From Stercorarius parasiticus (Eukaryota; Chordata; Aves; Charadriiformes; Stercorariidae), in assembly GCA_013396915.1 (NCBI GenBank), contig VWZL01005191.1, positions 682,001-746,000 of the forward strand: a stretch of 64,000 nt of DNA, given 5' to 3'. This document shows, piece after piece, positions 25,141-38,090 of the stretch; positions within the stretch are counted from its first letter, which is position 1, and each line of letters opens with the position of its first letter. The position numbers and the translations under genes are program-made. Under the pieces are notes generated by a model. That model searched no databases. It was not told the DNA's origin and worked only from the letters and a program-made list of their open reading frames with translations.

Positions 25141-27187
25141 CCTTAATGTGTGAACAATGCTGTACTTTTGTATTCTTGGCCAATTAAGTAATTATTCCGC
25201 AAATGAAAAGAATACTTTTTTTTTCCAAATAGAAAATCATCAGGTAGAAAAGTGATGATTACAATAAACTGATATATGGCCAGTGATGAAAGTTGATCTT
25301 CAAAGAATTGAAGATTCTTCATATACAATATTATCTAGAGCAGGGTGTGTTTTGCATTTTTTTCATTTCTCTGGAGGGTTATTTTTCACAAGAAGATGTC
25401 TAATGTCTTTAACTAACACTAGACATTTCCCAACGCCTGTTTCTAAAAGGTGTACTAGTGCATATCTTTTTAATTGCTACTGTCTATTAGAGTATTCCTT
25501 AGAGTCTTAAATGAGGACATTTTCCCTCCTACTACTCAATTTCTTCTGTTGGAAAACTCTGTCTACCAATGAATTGTGATACAGATACCGCAATGGTACG
25601 CATCCTACTATAAACCAGGCTTTCTCTGTAGTAAAAAGCATTATAAAGGAGTTCCAAATTATCAAACACAGGATATTAAACATTGAAGACCAAATTTTCA
25701 AACGAGGGCAAATGTAATGTTTCCTATTAATGAGAATAAAACCTTTTAGTAAAGTAAAGTAGTTACAAAGATAAAAATAAGATTTTCTTCAATTTGAGAG
25801 GATGAAATATGAGAATATTTATCTTCAATCAGCTGTTGTATTTCATTGTTATTTTTTGAAATAAGATGGCAATTATTCAATGAAACATTTTACATGAAGA
25901 CTTCAGACTTTACTAAAAAAGACTTTAAATTTTATCTGAGAAAACTAATAATTTTCTCCACATAGTGCCTGTATTTTCTTTGATAACCCATTTATAATTG
26001 TAGCTTCAAACCTTCAAATGTTTACATTTAAACAAAATCACAGTTCCAAGAATGGTGATTTCACATTAGTTTACCCTGTAATAGTATTTTATTTATATTT
26101 TAATATAAGATGATGTAATTAATGTATTTTTGAGAATAAAATACTTGACTGCTGCTATACCTAGATTTATATTATTTCAGCCCAATAAAAAAAAAATTTC
26201 AAGCTTTGGTAATAATAAAAGACATTTAATTAGACTTAAAGAGGAGCACTATGAAGCATCAGTCAAAAAACACACAACATTAAGAGATTTTTTTCATAGT
26301 TGTATCACTTCTTCATTTGTATTTTTTTTACAATGTTTTTTGCAAAATGAAAAGTGTGAGTGCTTAAACTGGACCCAGCATCCTAGTGTATTGTACCTTC
26401 CTATTACTAAATGCTCCTATTTGGTGAATTTCATGTTTCCACGTCAAATAAGTCTGCACAAAATTTAAGTGCTGTTCTGAGCCCTACTTTTATATAATCA
26501 TAAATTTGGATAGCTTGCCTTTCCCTATCCTTCTTTTCTCTATATACTATCAGGGGCATCTGAAAATGATCTTCCATAACTCTTTCATCCAGTGCTTACA
26601 TTAATTCTTTCCAAGATGCTTTATCATCTAATGCAGATTCCTATATAGTCAATGTTTTATATAAATATATATATAATTAACTGTACCTCACAGTGATTTT
26701 ATTACCATTAGCTATTTTACAAATCTGTCATTTTTTAAAAAGTCGTAAACACCATTTAAAACCAAACTACTCAAACCAGGACAACTACAAATGAAAACAG
26801 CTGGTTGAAACCAGAACTGGTGAAGGTCCCACGGTTAGAAGGCAAGCTGTCCTCTCATTATGACCTGATTTCGAATGCAATCCTCACAAACGGAATTGCA
26901 GTTGAAACTAGTCTGTTGTTACTGAACTAACAAAGTACAGTCTCCTTGTAATGACGTTCACATCGCCCTTAAAGCAGTCAAGAATCACTATTCTCTGAAT
27001 AGCAGAAATGTCTTCCCAGGGCAGGAGAGGACTCTCAGTCCAAGATTTACCAGTCTTTCTGTCTGGGAAGTCATGTCAGTGCCTCCTCTACAGCCAGCCA
27101 GCTATCACCCATGGTGTTACTCTCAACGATGTCTGTCTGTCATATACTCCATTTAGCTACTTCAGCCCACTTCTCTATCCAACTTAC
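25141..27187. other. intron-like AT-rich stretch
   Basis: No repeat is recognisable. A 112-codon plus-strand frame (26130-26468) includes an acceptor-like TATTATTTCAG at 26180 and a donor-like AAAGT|GTGAGT at 26355. The peptide between is low-complexity and hydrophobic, so I do not call it an exon. Confidence 0.4.
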
Positions 27188-27265
27188 ATAGAATCATAGA
27201 ATTGCCTAGGTCGGAAGGGACCTTTCAGATCATCTAGTCCAACCATCAACCTAACTCTGACAACA
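27188..27265 (-). mobile_element. CR1 3'-tail fragment, minus strand
   Basis: CATAGAATCATAGAAT, then TCGGAAGGGACC and CAGATCATCTAGTCCAACC, is the reverse complement of a CR1 3' end. Only the last 80 bases or so are present. Confidence 0.85.
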
Positions 27266-29361
27266 CTTCTGTTTGAAAAAACATTTTTTAAAGAATATTG
27301 GTCAGAAATTAACATTCAAAGCTGGCAGTTCTCAGGCAGGTTTAGACAGGTGTAAAGCAGGTAAATAAAGTTCACGGTCTGATGTAGGTATATTCTGCTT
27401 AATTACGTGGGATCTGATTTGCCTGCCCTCACTATCTATTTAAAACTAATCTAAGCTAGGCGCCCTCTCTAATTGAAAGAAGGCAATACGTATCTAAAGT
27501 ATGTGCTTTTAATTGTGCTCTGAAGATTGCCTTTTTCCCTTGACTATTCCCTTGACAGTGCAATCTCTTTGCCATTATTGCCCTGCAGAGTCAGGCATAA
27601 GGATTCTGCACTGGGGCTACCGTACTCTACCAAGATTTTATTCTAGTGAAGTACAGCGCTAGCGCCTGCACAGGATCTGTAGACAACATCCCACACGTTG
27701 TGTTACACTCAAAAATTATGTAGTTTAGATAGTTAGTATAGTACAAACCAACCTGAGCCACCTACAAACAGTTTATGAACTTGCCCATAAAAAAGGTGTC
27801 TCCTAAATTTGAAATACATTCCAGCTGGATCTTTATGCATCACAATCATTCCTACATGCATGAAAGAAAATGGAGCTGCACATAATGTGATGAGGGAAAT
27901 GGCATTTCTGTTTTAATTCTGATGGGTGTAGCTCATTCAGATTTTTTTCTGAATGGAAGATGGTATATAGGGTAAAAAGCTAATCAGAATAGTCTTTTCA
28001 AAAGATTGAGTACTAAGTAAATATATGTGTTTATTTCATACCAGAAATAGCCTTATGTGTTGGGTTTTTTTATTATTCTTGCCTTTCCCATGTTGGAACT
28101 GTAATGCTTTTCTTTACTAATTTTTTAGCTTTATGTTTTATGGAATTATTCAGATTTAACATCATTTAGTATGTTTACAAGCGAGAGGCAAATAGTCTTT
28201 AATATAGGCATAAAATATGATGATAATATCCAATTAAAACATTTTGTTTATTGCTTATTTTGAATGGCAATGAGACTATATGAGTTAAAGTAGTGTTGAA
28301 TAACAGGTACTGTTATAGTTTTTATCACTACATACTACTTTTATCCTTTTTTTTAAAATTGATGCATACTCTACATAAGCACTGTTATGGGATTTTTTTT
28401 GAGAGAGTTCATAAAATATTTTTATGGGACTCAAATCACTTTTCTTTCATCTACTAAGCTAGCTATCTTACTTAATAAAAATTCAAACACACAGGACTGA
28501 GTAATATCTAAAAATCACATAGTTGCCTTGCCATACAAAACATCACATTTATATTTTCATCCCTAAAGACTAAACTTAAACACATAGTCCTCTGTGGGTG
28601 TGAAATTCTTAAGTTTGAATGTGCACTACTGGAGTCTTATCAGTTTTGCATGGCTGATGCAAAGTTGATGGCTTAGATTCTAAGCCACCTTCAGTTCAAA
28701 GCAGTGATGATTTTCATGTGAAGGGTAGGATTTCATATACCAGTACGGAAGGAGGAATCATTTATTTTTTATAGGCTGATTTTAAATCCAGAATATGTTT
28801 CAAGCTTGTCAGAAACTTGCAAAGCTACAGAAAAATATGGGTATCACAAATCTGTAAGAAACAGGAACCTAAACAACTGTAAGATCTATGTCTACTTAAG
28901 AAAAAGGTTAGTGAACGTGAAGGCTTTTTAAAAAGGAAAAAATTGTGATAGCTAATGGCTGAGCAGCGTACTTGATAATGACACCTTTCACATCTACAGT
29001 ACTTGTCAGTAATTTATATACAAAATAGAGTTCCCCTGTTTGTATCCAAACTGATCACTGTAGCAACCAGAATATAATTCATTTAAATTCTGTTCTTCAT
29101 GCAGCCAGGAAAAGCTTTGTGAAATTCTATGACTTGTGTTAAATAGGTGGTGAGACCAGTACCCTAAATCTGCACCCTGTCCTACCTCACAGAGAACGTA
29201 TGATCTCTACAGTCTGCTGTCACTGTTCAGACTAGGAAGTCCACCTTTTATGCAGACTTCACTGCAGTCAAAATTCAGAAGGTTCCAGATACAGAAGTTA
29301 CCTTTAGATGTCTGGAGTGCAGGCATTCACATCTGAGTTAGTTACCATAAGCTCTCTTTAC
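27266..29361. other. intron-like AT-rich stretch
   Basis: I see no supported exon, repeat or CpG cluster. Confidence 0.4.
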
Positions 29362-29428
29362 CTGCTTGAAGTATCTACATTAGGGTGAAATGGAGCGCAG
29401 TTTAGAAGTGCTTGTTTCTCCTCATTGA
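29362..29428 (-). CDS. candidate second coding exon of the minus-strand gene
   Basis: This 67-nt segment has strong signals at both ends: acceptor TAGGCTCCCTTCACAG and donor TTCAAGCAG|GTAAAG. Only one frame is open: two bases, then NEEKQALLNCAPFHPNVDTSS, then two bases. Its entry phase (two bases) fits exactly the exit phase (one base) of the candidate first coding exon at 34851-34857, giving a start that reads MTVNEEKQALL. I do not recognise the protein. No exon was found that continues it with certainty; the 12752-12782 candidate has the right phase. Phase agreement between two independent exons has a one-in-three chance. Confidence 0.42.
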
Positions 29429-31230
29429 CTGTGAAGGGAGCCTAAGGCAACCAGCACAAATTCATTCGGTCCAGTGACTCTCATGTTCGGATCAACAGCC
29501 TTTGGTCAGGCACAAGGATGCACAGGACTAAACATGGTCTTGTTTCAAATAATTTTATACAACACTGAAGAAAACAGCTAGTTTTTATTTCTGTAGCTGC
29601 AATGCATACGTGTCTGTAGTCAACAAATTTTATATATTTCATAGTTGTAGTTTTTATAAGCCTGGTTAAATTTGTGGTTTCTGGTCTGAAATTTAACTGA
29701 GAAAATTTTAGAGTATTCATTACCACAACAGAAATGTTGGTTAAAGAAAAGGGAAATGCAGCTACATAAATGCAGTCAAACTTTTGGTTTAAGCTGTATA
29801 CTCTTATACTCTAGATAACAAAAGAGTTAAATTTATACATTCACTTCAGTTTATTGAAACTGTCCTTATTTCAAGCTTAACTTATGGAAAAAAATGTGTG
29901 GTTATTCAGGTCAGAAAAAGTGAACATTTTTAAGAGAGTATGTCAGATAACTTCTTGATTGCAATAGCTGAATTCTTAGAGGTAGAGGATATTCTCCCTT
30001 CCCATAGTTTTCCTCAGTTAGGATGTTTCTGGAGTAAAAATATATAAATATATGTCCTACTATTTTTTCTCCAAAATTTTTACAAATGTCTTTGGAGTCT
30101 GCTGAATTGTTATTCATATCGCTGCTGATTAATGTTGAGAATATAGATTTGTAAGTGGTATTATTTTATTACACAACTGAAAATTGTATTTCTTCTATAG
30201 GATGTTACTTTGAAATTAATACTAATGTGCTTCAGATTTGCATTTTAATAAATTTTATTTGGACCACAGTGAGCTGCTGAACATTGGGAGATTTTTCAAT
30301 AGCATTTGTTTTCCTTCTTAGCATTCAAAGCTCTTTGGGTATAGCATTACTCTTTCGAAATGAGCATTAACGAAGATGCTAGAAGAGATTTGAGAATATA
30401 ACTCTAGCATATTTAGTATGAGTGAGTAACTTAATTGATGAGCTCACAATGTGTTTACAGAACATATTTGTTCTAGAAAGAAGTGTCATTATGATAATTA
30501 TTATATGTAGTGTGTTTCCTAAAAGGTGTTTTTAACATCTCTAGAATATGGTGGGAGAAAAAGAATTTACTTTTTTAGAATTGTGCAATGATCATGCCTG
30601 TATACAACGTGACAGTAACCTGTGGACATCCTGGTCTGTATGAATTTTGTACATGTAAACTGGATGCTTGCCTTGTGTTCCAAAAAAATCTTTTCATATA
30701 TTCTCAATGGCCTTAAATTTTTGAAAAGTATCTGCAGAACTTCTCCTGATTGACTGTCTTCCAGTATCTCCAGTTACATAGGGAATAACACGGTGGGGGG
30801 GAAAGTAATGAGATTTCTGAATTTATTCTTTTTCTGAGCAATCAAGTGGTTTCCATCACAGACTGGCTTGGTTCTGGAAATAGGTTGTTTCGTGGGGTTT
30901 TTTGTCTACACTGAGTAGGCATCTATAATCAGTATAGTTGCAAAGAAGTAACCATTGGTGATGCCACACAACTAGCAAAGCTCACCCAAAAAGCAGGTTG
31001 AAGAGCACAGACAGTGCAAAAAATGTTTCTGCCAAGAACAAGGCTGACGATGGCTGGTTTAAAGGAAGTTCAAGTGTGTTATACATCTACGTGTGAGGAG
31101 GACACGCAGAATACAATGCTGGGACGTGATCATGGGGTATGTGCTTGAAGCTTGTAGAGGGGTGTATGTCAATATGAATTGATACAGTAAACAACTGAAC
31201 AAAAACCTTAAGAGAGAGAAATGGAATCAT
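29429..31230. other. intron-like AT-rich stretch
   Basis: No exon or known repeat is supported. A G-run (GGTGGGGGGG) lies near 30793. Confidence 0.4.
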
Positions 31231-31600
31231 CACAGAATCACAGAGTGGTTCGGGGTGGAAGGGACCTTAAAGATCATCTAGTTCCAACCCCCCTGCCATG
31301 GGCAGGGACACCTCCCACTAGACCAGGTTGCTCAAAGCCTCATCCAGCCTGGCCTTCAACACCTCCAGGGATGGGGCATTGACAGCTTCCCTGGGCAACC
31401 TGTTCCAGTGCCTCACTACCCTTACAGTAAAGAATTTTTTCCTGATGTCCAATCTAAATCTACCCTCTTTCAATTTGAGGCCGTTACCCCATGTCTTATC
31501 ATAACACTCTCTGATAAAGAGTCTCTCCCTGTCCTTCCTGTAGGCCCCCTTTAGGTACTGGAAGGCTGCTATAAGGTCTCCTCGTAGCCTTCTCTTCTTC
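31231..31600 (-). mobile_element. CR1 LINE 3' fragment with intact ORF2 end, minus strand
   Basis: The element starts with the tail motif CACAGAATCACAGAGTGG and runs in minus orientation into ORF2. The minus-strand frame at 31318-31608 is uninterrupted for about 96 codons and includes ALKERRLRGDLIAAFQ-type and VVRHWNRLPREAV sequence characteristic of the CR1 reverse transcriptase C-terminus. It is 5'-truncated, so non-autonomous. An unbroken frame suggests it is younger than the 1.7 kb copy. An LTR follows within about 140 bases. Confidence 0.94.
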
Positions 31601-31734
31601 TTTAACAATCACGTTAAAGTCTGCCTTGAAAGTCGTAACGCTGTCATGGGAGAAGCTTTCATCAAATTTAGATGTGCAATGGCAACTAAGTACAGAGTTG
31701 TTAGAGTATCTGCAGCCTTACTGGGTGCGCCTGG

Positions 31735-32294
31735 TATGCAGTTCACTTTCTTCATGGCAGCCCACAGGGTGCTGTACTTTGTATTAGTGGCTAAAACAGT
31801 GGTGATTTCATGCCAGTGTTTTGGCTATTGCTGAGCAGTCCTTGCACAGCAGCAAGGCTGTCTTTCCCTCCATCCCCAAAACACACACAACAAGGAGGCT
31901 GGGGGTGGGCAAGAGGTTGGGAGGAGACATAACCAGCACAGCTCACCCAGACGGATGCTCCATACCGTATGTTGTCAATGCTCAGTGATAAAAACTGAGA
32001 GAACAGAGGAGAAAGGGGGAATGTTCATGGTTATGGCATTTGTCTTCCCAAGCAGCTGAGGCCCTGCTATCCAGGAGGTGGCTGGATGTCTGCCTGCCAA
32101 TGGAAAATAGTGAATGAACTCCTTATTTTGCTTTGCTAGCATGTACAGCTTTTGCTACGTGTATTAAATTGTCATTATCTCTATCCACAAGTCTTCTCGC
32201 CTTCCTTCTATTTTTTCCTCACCCCATGGAAAAGGGGAGTGACCAAGCGGCCGGATGGCTGTTTGGCTGTTGGCCAGGGTCAACCCACCACAAC
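31735..32294 (+). mobile_element. solo-like endogenous retrovirus LTR, plus strand
   Basis: The sequence follows the plan of an LTR family widespread in birds: a 5' part with TTTCTTCATGGCAGC and GTGCTGTACTTTGTATTAG, a middle part CACAGCTCACCCAGACGG and CTCAGTGATAAAAACTG (TATA-like position), a polyadenylation region GTATTAAATTGTCATTATCTC, and a 3' end GGCCAGGGTCAACCCACCAC. Length is about 560 bases. The 5' edge is approximate. No internal viral sequence adjoins it, so it is probably a solo LTR left by recombination. Family assignment (ERVL-like) is from memory. Confidence 0.75.
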
Positions 32295-34850
32295 AGTAAT
32301 TCTTTTTTAACATATTATCTTACAAACTTAAGCGTGTTTGGAAAGGATTACATTTTTTTCCAGCTTCCTTCAGAAAGTCAGTTCACAGGTTTTTTAATGC
32401 TTTAATTGTGTCATAATATGAATAATATTTAGATGAATGGCCAGAGTAACTGAAGAAGGAAAAGCATTAACGCTAATTCAGATAAACTTCAGCGGTTCTG
32501 TTGCCCTCAGAATTCTTGCACTGTTCAAACATTTACATTTTACATGAGAATGCATTTGATCATGCGTGCTACAGAGAAAGAAGTTAAGCATATATTTTTC
32601 TCTTTGTGACTGGCTGGACTTGTATATTATTATTTTAATTACCCCTCAGGCAATCTTCTGATGTGTGATCATGTGCAGGTCAATGTTCTGCAAGTCCTTC
32701 AACATGACAGTTCATAGAATAATTGTCCTGTCATCACACCTTGGTTCATTGTTACGTCGTTTCTTGGGCTTTTTCTCTTACTCACATTTGCTTAGCAACC
32801 AGATCACACGTCTCTTATTATTCAAGTAATCACCCTCTGCAGCACATAGATGCATCAATTAAAGGTTTACAATGAAGTATATTGTTCTGTGCAGAATCCT
32901 CAGGTGTCAGGAATTAAAAATTGATTTTAAATGGTGCAGGCCGCCTTCAAATGGCTAATCTGTGTTTATATTAAACAAACAAGCATGCTAACAATTCTAA
33001 ACAAAAAAAAAAGTGATAGGTCACAATCCATAGGAAATGAATGATAAAATTATATTCTGTTCTTAAAGCGCTTAGTCTTTTTTAGAGGTTTACCAATTTA
33101 CATGCAGCTCTGAAATGTCTGAATGCCAAACAACTATTTTAGTTATGTTTTTTCAGACACAAATCAATTTTGTATCTGCTGTATTTACTCTTACCTATAT
33201 CCTTTGTAAATATTTTCTGGCTAATTTTCAGATTTGGATAAATTTCACAGCAAATTATTATTAGAATTAAACTCAAGTACCCAGAAGCTGTCAAGATGGT
33301 TCACTGATTTAATGTTGGCTTCCTGCAGCTTTGACTGTAATCAGCAGATGCTCTGGCATTACCATAAATGTTTTCTTAACCGTCTCTGTCAAAAAAAAAA
33401 AAAAGAAGATTTTTCCTGTTTGGAGTCTGCTTTTTCTGATTAAAATCGGTCTGGCTTCTTTTGCATAATTAATATACCATGATGATCTCTAACCAATTTT
33501 TTTGTAATATCACCTTTTGAGCTAAACACATTTGCAAGGATGCTTCATAAATCAGAATAGACAAAGGAAAACCAAGTCTATGTGTAAAAATCCTTTGTTT
33601 CAGTGGCTTGAGAGGTCTTGCTGCCTTATGCCTTGATTTCACAGTGAGCGTAAAGGGTTCGTTTTTTCAATCATCTCGCTTATTTTTTTCATATTCTACC
33701 TAAAATTTTCTAAGTTCCTCTGTAAGTGAGAGAGAGGTTTCTTCTGTTAAGTGCAAAGATGTGTTGTGTCTTAGATTTCTTGAAATTAAAAAAATCCTCT
33801 CTTAGATAGCAAGATTAACTTCTGTTAGCTGGTTATCGCTAAACAGTAATTGCGTGCAACTGATTAGGAAATGAGGAAACTGGAAATGCTACAGTTGGCT
33901 TCTGATGATTTTTACATAACAAAGTGGCTGCTAAGAGTCTTAACTGTTAGAATATAGGGCAGTAAATATGTTAATCACGTGAAATAATGCATACCATTAA
34001 TAATGTTAAACACAGCATTTTGAATTCACAATGACTGGATTAATTACCCATGACAATGTGTCTCAAATTTGTCTCATATGATAATTCAGTGATATTTGGA
34101 AGAGTCAGTAATAGCCGTCTTTAAAAAAGAATTCCTCTTTTAGACTCTGTTGAAATCCTGGTTCCTTTTTGAAGCAATTTGTCACACTTGCAAAGTACAG
34201 TTGTTGATGTCAAATACACGTATGGCTGGGTCATGTGAGGAGTAGAAACATTTTTTTTATATCCCATCTCTCTCCACACATGAGCAAGGCCCAATTACAG
34301 TCCATCCCAAAGAGAGGAAATAATTAAGTGAAAGCACATCGCATTAATTAGAGCTTCATATAAAGAGAGAGAGAAGAATTGTCAAAGGAATATATATGCA
34401 ATCTTGCAGAGCAAGGGGAAGATGAATCGCTTTTCCTCTGCCTTTATTTCCCAATATTTAGTTTTGTGTATCTTCTTGAAAATGTACTATTTCCTGCTAC
34501 ACAGTTTCAGCCGCCTCCATAGCATGCTTTTCACTGTTTTCTGCAGAGCTTTGTCAGAGGAAAGAAAGGACCATAATAATAATACTTGAACAAATAAAGT
34601 TACATGAACTAAAATGATTCAGCTTCATCCCATCTCCAGTGTATTCATGAAAGCAGTCTTGGATGTTAGTTTACACAGATTAAACTTCACAATCAGGTCT
34701 GCTTCTGTCCCGTTGAGAAGCACCCATGCTATAAAGAAGGACAGATATCTTTAAGCTGACATCAATGTTGTGTAAATCTTTTTTTGATCTACTTAGGATT
34801 TGGAGTTCTCATAAATACTTTTCCAGGTTAGTAAATCACTACATTCTTAC
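32295..34850. other. non-coding stretch with candidate regulatory blocks
   Basis: No exon is supported. Blocks near 32540-32720 and 34260-34380 are rich in homeodomain-type cores (CCCAATTACAG, AAATAATTAAGTG, CGCATTAATTAGAG) and resemble conserved enhancers. A 14-A run lies at about 33391-33404. Confidence 0.35.
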
Positions 34851-34857
34851 CTGTCAT
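34851..34857 (-). CDS. candidate first coding exon (start codon) of the minus-strand gene
   Basis: On the minus strand the sequence reads GTTGCTATGACAG|GTAAGAATG. The donor is near consensus (CAG|GTAAGA). ATG at 34857-34855 is the first methionine after an in-frame stop 23 codons upstream. The exon leaves one base (G) of an open codon, and the 29362-29428 candidate supplies the next two (TC, Val). The surroundings (34851-35060) are richer in CpG and GC than the flanks, as near a transcription start, but this is not a full CpG island. The start context has no purine at -3, so it is weak. An alternative is that 34851-34906 is an internal exon, open in two frames. Confidence 0.35.
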
Positions 34858-35060
34858 AGCAACAGCAGCGTGCACTGCTCTCTGTTGCCCTAACTCCCTC
34901 CAGAGACTTGTTTTAAAAACGTTTTAAAATGAGAGGCGCCTGAGAGCTCTATGGTATTCTTGCAATCTTTCGGATAATAGTGAACGACAGCCCACTGTGA
35001 CAGTGACTGTTATCTGTGAGGGCAAGAACTGCCCCAGGACATTGCTCCGGTACCTGTTAC
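34858..35060 (-). promoter_or_regulatory. possible 5' UTR and promoter of the minus-strand gene
   Basis: A moderately GC-rich patch holds scattered CpG (GAGGCGCCTGAG, TTTCGG, GAACGAC, CTCCGG) directly upstream of the candidate start codon. On the minus strand GGGCAACAG and GTTGCTATGACAGG are partial matches to RFX X-box halves. No clear TATA box is seen. Confidence 0.25.
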
Positions 35061-38000
35061 AGGAATGTGGGAAAATTATGTTTCTGCTCAACTGTTAAAA
35101 CTAACACCCACCTAATTTGCTTTCAGCTCTAGCCTTTCGTCTTTATTCCGCTCCCCAAAACATTTGCAGGACTCTGTAGATCCCCCTTTCCCTTAGAAGC
35201 AGATTGATGCCTAAGGAAAGAAGTGCAACAAGTGATGAGGGAAAGACAATTTTTCCCATCGGTTTGATCTGACATTACAAAATATTTGTGCTCTACCTTC
35301 AGGCAATGCAACCTACCAATACTCTGATTGCAGATGTAAACCTGGGAAAGGAAGTTTGGGCTAAAAATAGGAAATATAAATTGTATGGTTTTGTAGCAGT
35401 TACTAGAATAGTTAGGGAATAACTTGTAAACATTTAATATCAAGAATAGTGGATAAGAAATAATTCAATGTTAAACTCTTGAGGCAATTACTAGACATAG
35501 TTATATAGTGGTTTTTAAAAATATTTATGCTAAATAGTAAATACTTGACAGAAACAAGTTTTATTTAGAATTGCAGTGAGTAGAATCTCATAAATATCAA
35601 GTCAGTCTTTAAGACTTGCTTTGTTGTTTGGATTTGTTGGGGGGTTTATTTTCCAGAGGTAGGAGGCTTCCTCCTGTGGTTTTTTTTCTGCAAATTGTGT
35701 GTTTCTTTTCCATTTTGGTTGTTTTCACCAACATATTACTTATTATCCATTGCAGCTGCCAGTGGCTTTCCTTTGATGGCAGCAGTCTTTATGCATATTC
35801 CTGAAATTCTTTATCAAAGTGTACCTTGAAAGCAGTATTCATCTATAGGTAGATGCTATGCAGACAGGTTTGGAGACTAAATGTGTCTACTGCTCAAAGG
35901 CAGCAGTGGCAGTTTAGTATGTGGGATCTACGTAAATTATTGTCAGCTGAACAGAGGATAGCTTTAGACTATGGACCTCTCTGTATCTTGTCACAGATCA
36001 CTAACTTATACAGTCATCATTTTTGACTCTCTGTTAACTCCAAAGAGGGTTTGAAATGGCAAGCTACAATACACTTGTGAACAAAGTAAAAAAAAAAAAA
36101 GTAACAAACCACTTTCATTGTAATTTCCTGATCATTTCCTGACTTAAAAAAGAGAAAAAGCTGATGTTTATCCTATTCGTACCTTGGGAGAAATCCCATA
36201 AACACCTGGACTGCGTAACATTTCTGGCCACTGCCTGAAGACCCACTGCCACTCAGTATCCATGTAGATCAAGATTTATCTTTTTACCCCCTTCATCCTA
36301 ACATAATTAAGAAGATTATTTTATTATTTATTAACACTAAAATTATGTCAAGTTGTTTATCCATTTTGAAATCAATAGACTTACACACTTAGTTTTTTCA
36401 GAATGGTTCAAGCCATGTGCTCTAAAAATCAATAATGACCACAAAGTAAGTTTCTATTTTGGAAGTTTCCATTTTGTAGTTTCCTAGGAACTCCTAAATG
36501 TGCCTTCATCTGGGGAAAGATGTGTGAGAAGACACAGGAGATCCACTGTAATTCCGAGTGAAACAGGGAGGATGCCAAACTCCTAAGTCTGAATTAACCG
36601 TCAGACACCTTCACAGGTTTCTCCTCTCACGTAAAAACCTTGGGTGATTTCTGTCAGCAGTCTGATCAACACTTTTGTTCTCTTTTCACCATGACAGGCA
36701 CTCAAGACTTTCATTTAAATCCCAGTAACTTAAAGATTCATTTCGTGTAACAAAAGTTATTGCCATATTAAAGGAGAGAATGTATTAGTTTGAACAGAGA
36801 AATTTGTCCCAAATCAGTGCAAATGCAAAGTACATTTGGAAAAGATGGGAACAAGATTGAATGGAGCGATCAACAGGAGCTTAAGGTAGTCTTTGAGAAG
36901 ATGTAGGTAGGCAAGAGATTAAAAGAATTTTTAAAGGCTTTGCTTTAGGGCCAAGTAAAAGGGAGCTGGTCCAGTGCAGTTCCTCTCGTCACAAATTAGT
37001 TTGCTCACAGTTTGTAATTGATTTTCTTTGAAATTTAGTTTCTATAAAGTCTCTATTCTGGCCTCACTTAGTGCTGACATACTCTCTTCTTGCCTTTGAA
37101 ATGAAGAAAAAAACCCTATATTCACTGTTTCTGAAGACTTTGTGTCATCTAAACTTAGCTTACGAATTATGTTTATTCCTTGTGTTTCACACATTTTTAA
37201 CACAACACTCAAAAACAGCAGCAACTATTAAATGAAAAGTGCATGAAAGTATTTTTTTAAATCTTTCAAAAATCAGTAACACCTTTCCATGCCTCATTAA
37301 TTACTGTCTGCTTTAGATTAGTCAAGTTGTGAGCATTTAGCATGAAATACTAGGGTGTAAGAAATTACTTATCAAGCAAAGATCATACGAGTACAGCTGC
37401 TGCTCTTTTAGGTGTTAGGGCTGGGGCTGCAGGGTATAACTGAAAAAAGTCGTAACAACACATATCACTCCTTTAACATTTCAGGGATATTCTCCAATCC
37501 TACCCTTGTCAGTCATAGAAATTGTTGAAAAATATGAAACTAGTAAAAAGTGGCACTAAAAAGTATTTTAAGTATTTTCCATTATACTATCCACCAAGGA
37601 GCTATCCCATTTTTTATGAATGATGTTATGTAATAGACATGGACCTTCTAGCTATAGCAGTCTTTCATATTATGTCTAAATTCTGCTTTTGGGTGGTAAG
37701 ACAGGCTTTTAAGAAAGATAATAAGGTGTCATGATGTTCCAACAGCAATGCCAAGGTCTGGGAATGGATTTCAGAGGGCCAACTTTGGGCTGTATAAATG
37801 ACATAAAGGAAAGATGGGTGCCTGAAAAAAATCAGGGCTTGCAACTGTCCAATATCCTAAACTGTAATAGGAATGGGGGGGTCAGTGCAGGAAAGAAGAA
37901 CCTCATTTGTTATTTGAGAGGAAAACAAGAATTAACGATTTCCCCATTGACGTTTTTGATAGTAAAAATCCAAGAATGTGGAATCTTGAAGTTCAAAATG

Positions 38001-38090
38001 ACAACTTTCAGAATTGGTGGGTTTTTTTAATTGGAAAATTAAAATAGGGAATGCTAAAAGACAGATGGAGTCCTCTCATCTCTAAGCTAT
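35061..38090. other. AT-rich stretch, no supported gene
   Basis: A minus-strand frame of 104 codons (35129-35443) includes a good acceptor (AACTTCCTTTCCCAG at 35341) and donor (CTGAAG|GTAGAG); it might hold an exon but the evidence is thin. A 60-codon minus frame at 37042-37224 is similar. An A-run lies at about 36088-36101. Confidence 0.35.

Noticed and set aside
26181..26355. 175-nt plus-strand exon with acceptor TATTATTTCAG and donor AAAGT|GTGAGT
   Set aside because: The peptide is low-complexity, and joining to 44368 would create a stop codon.
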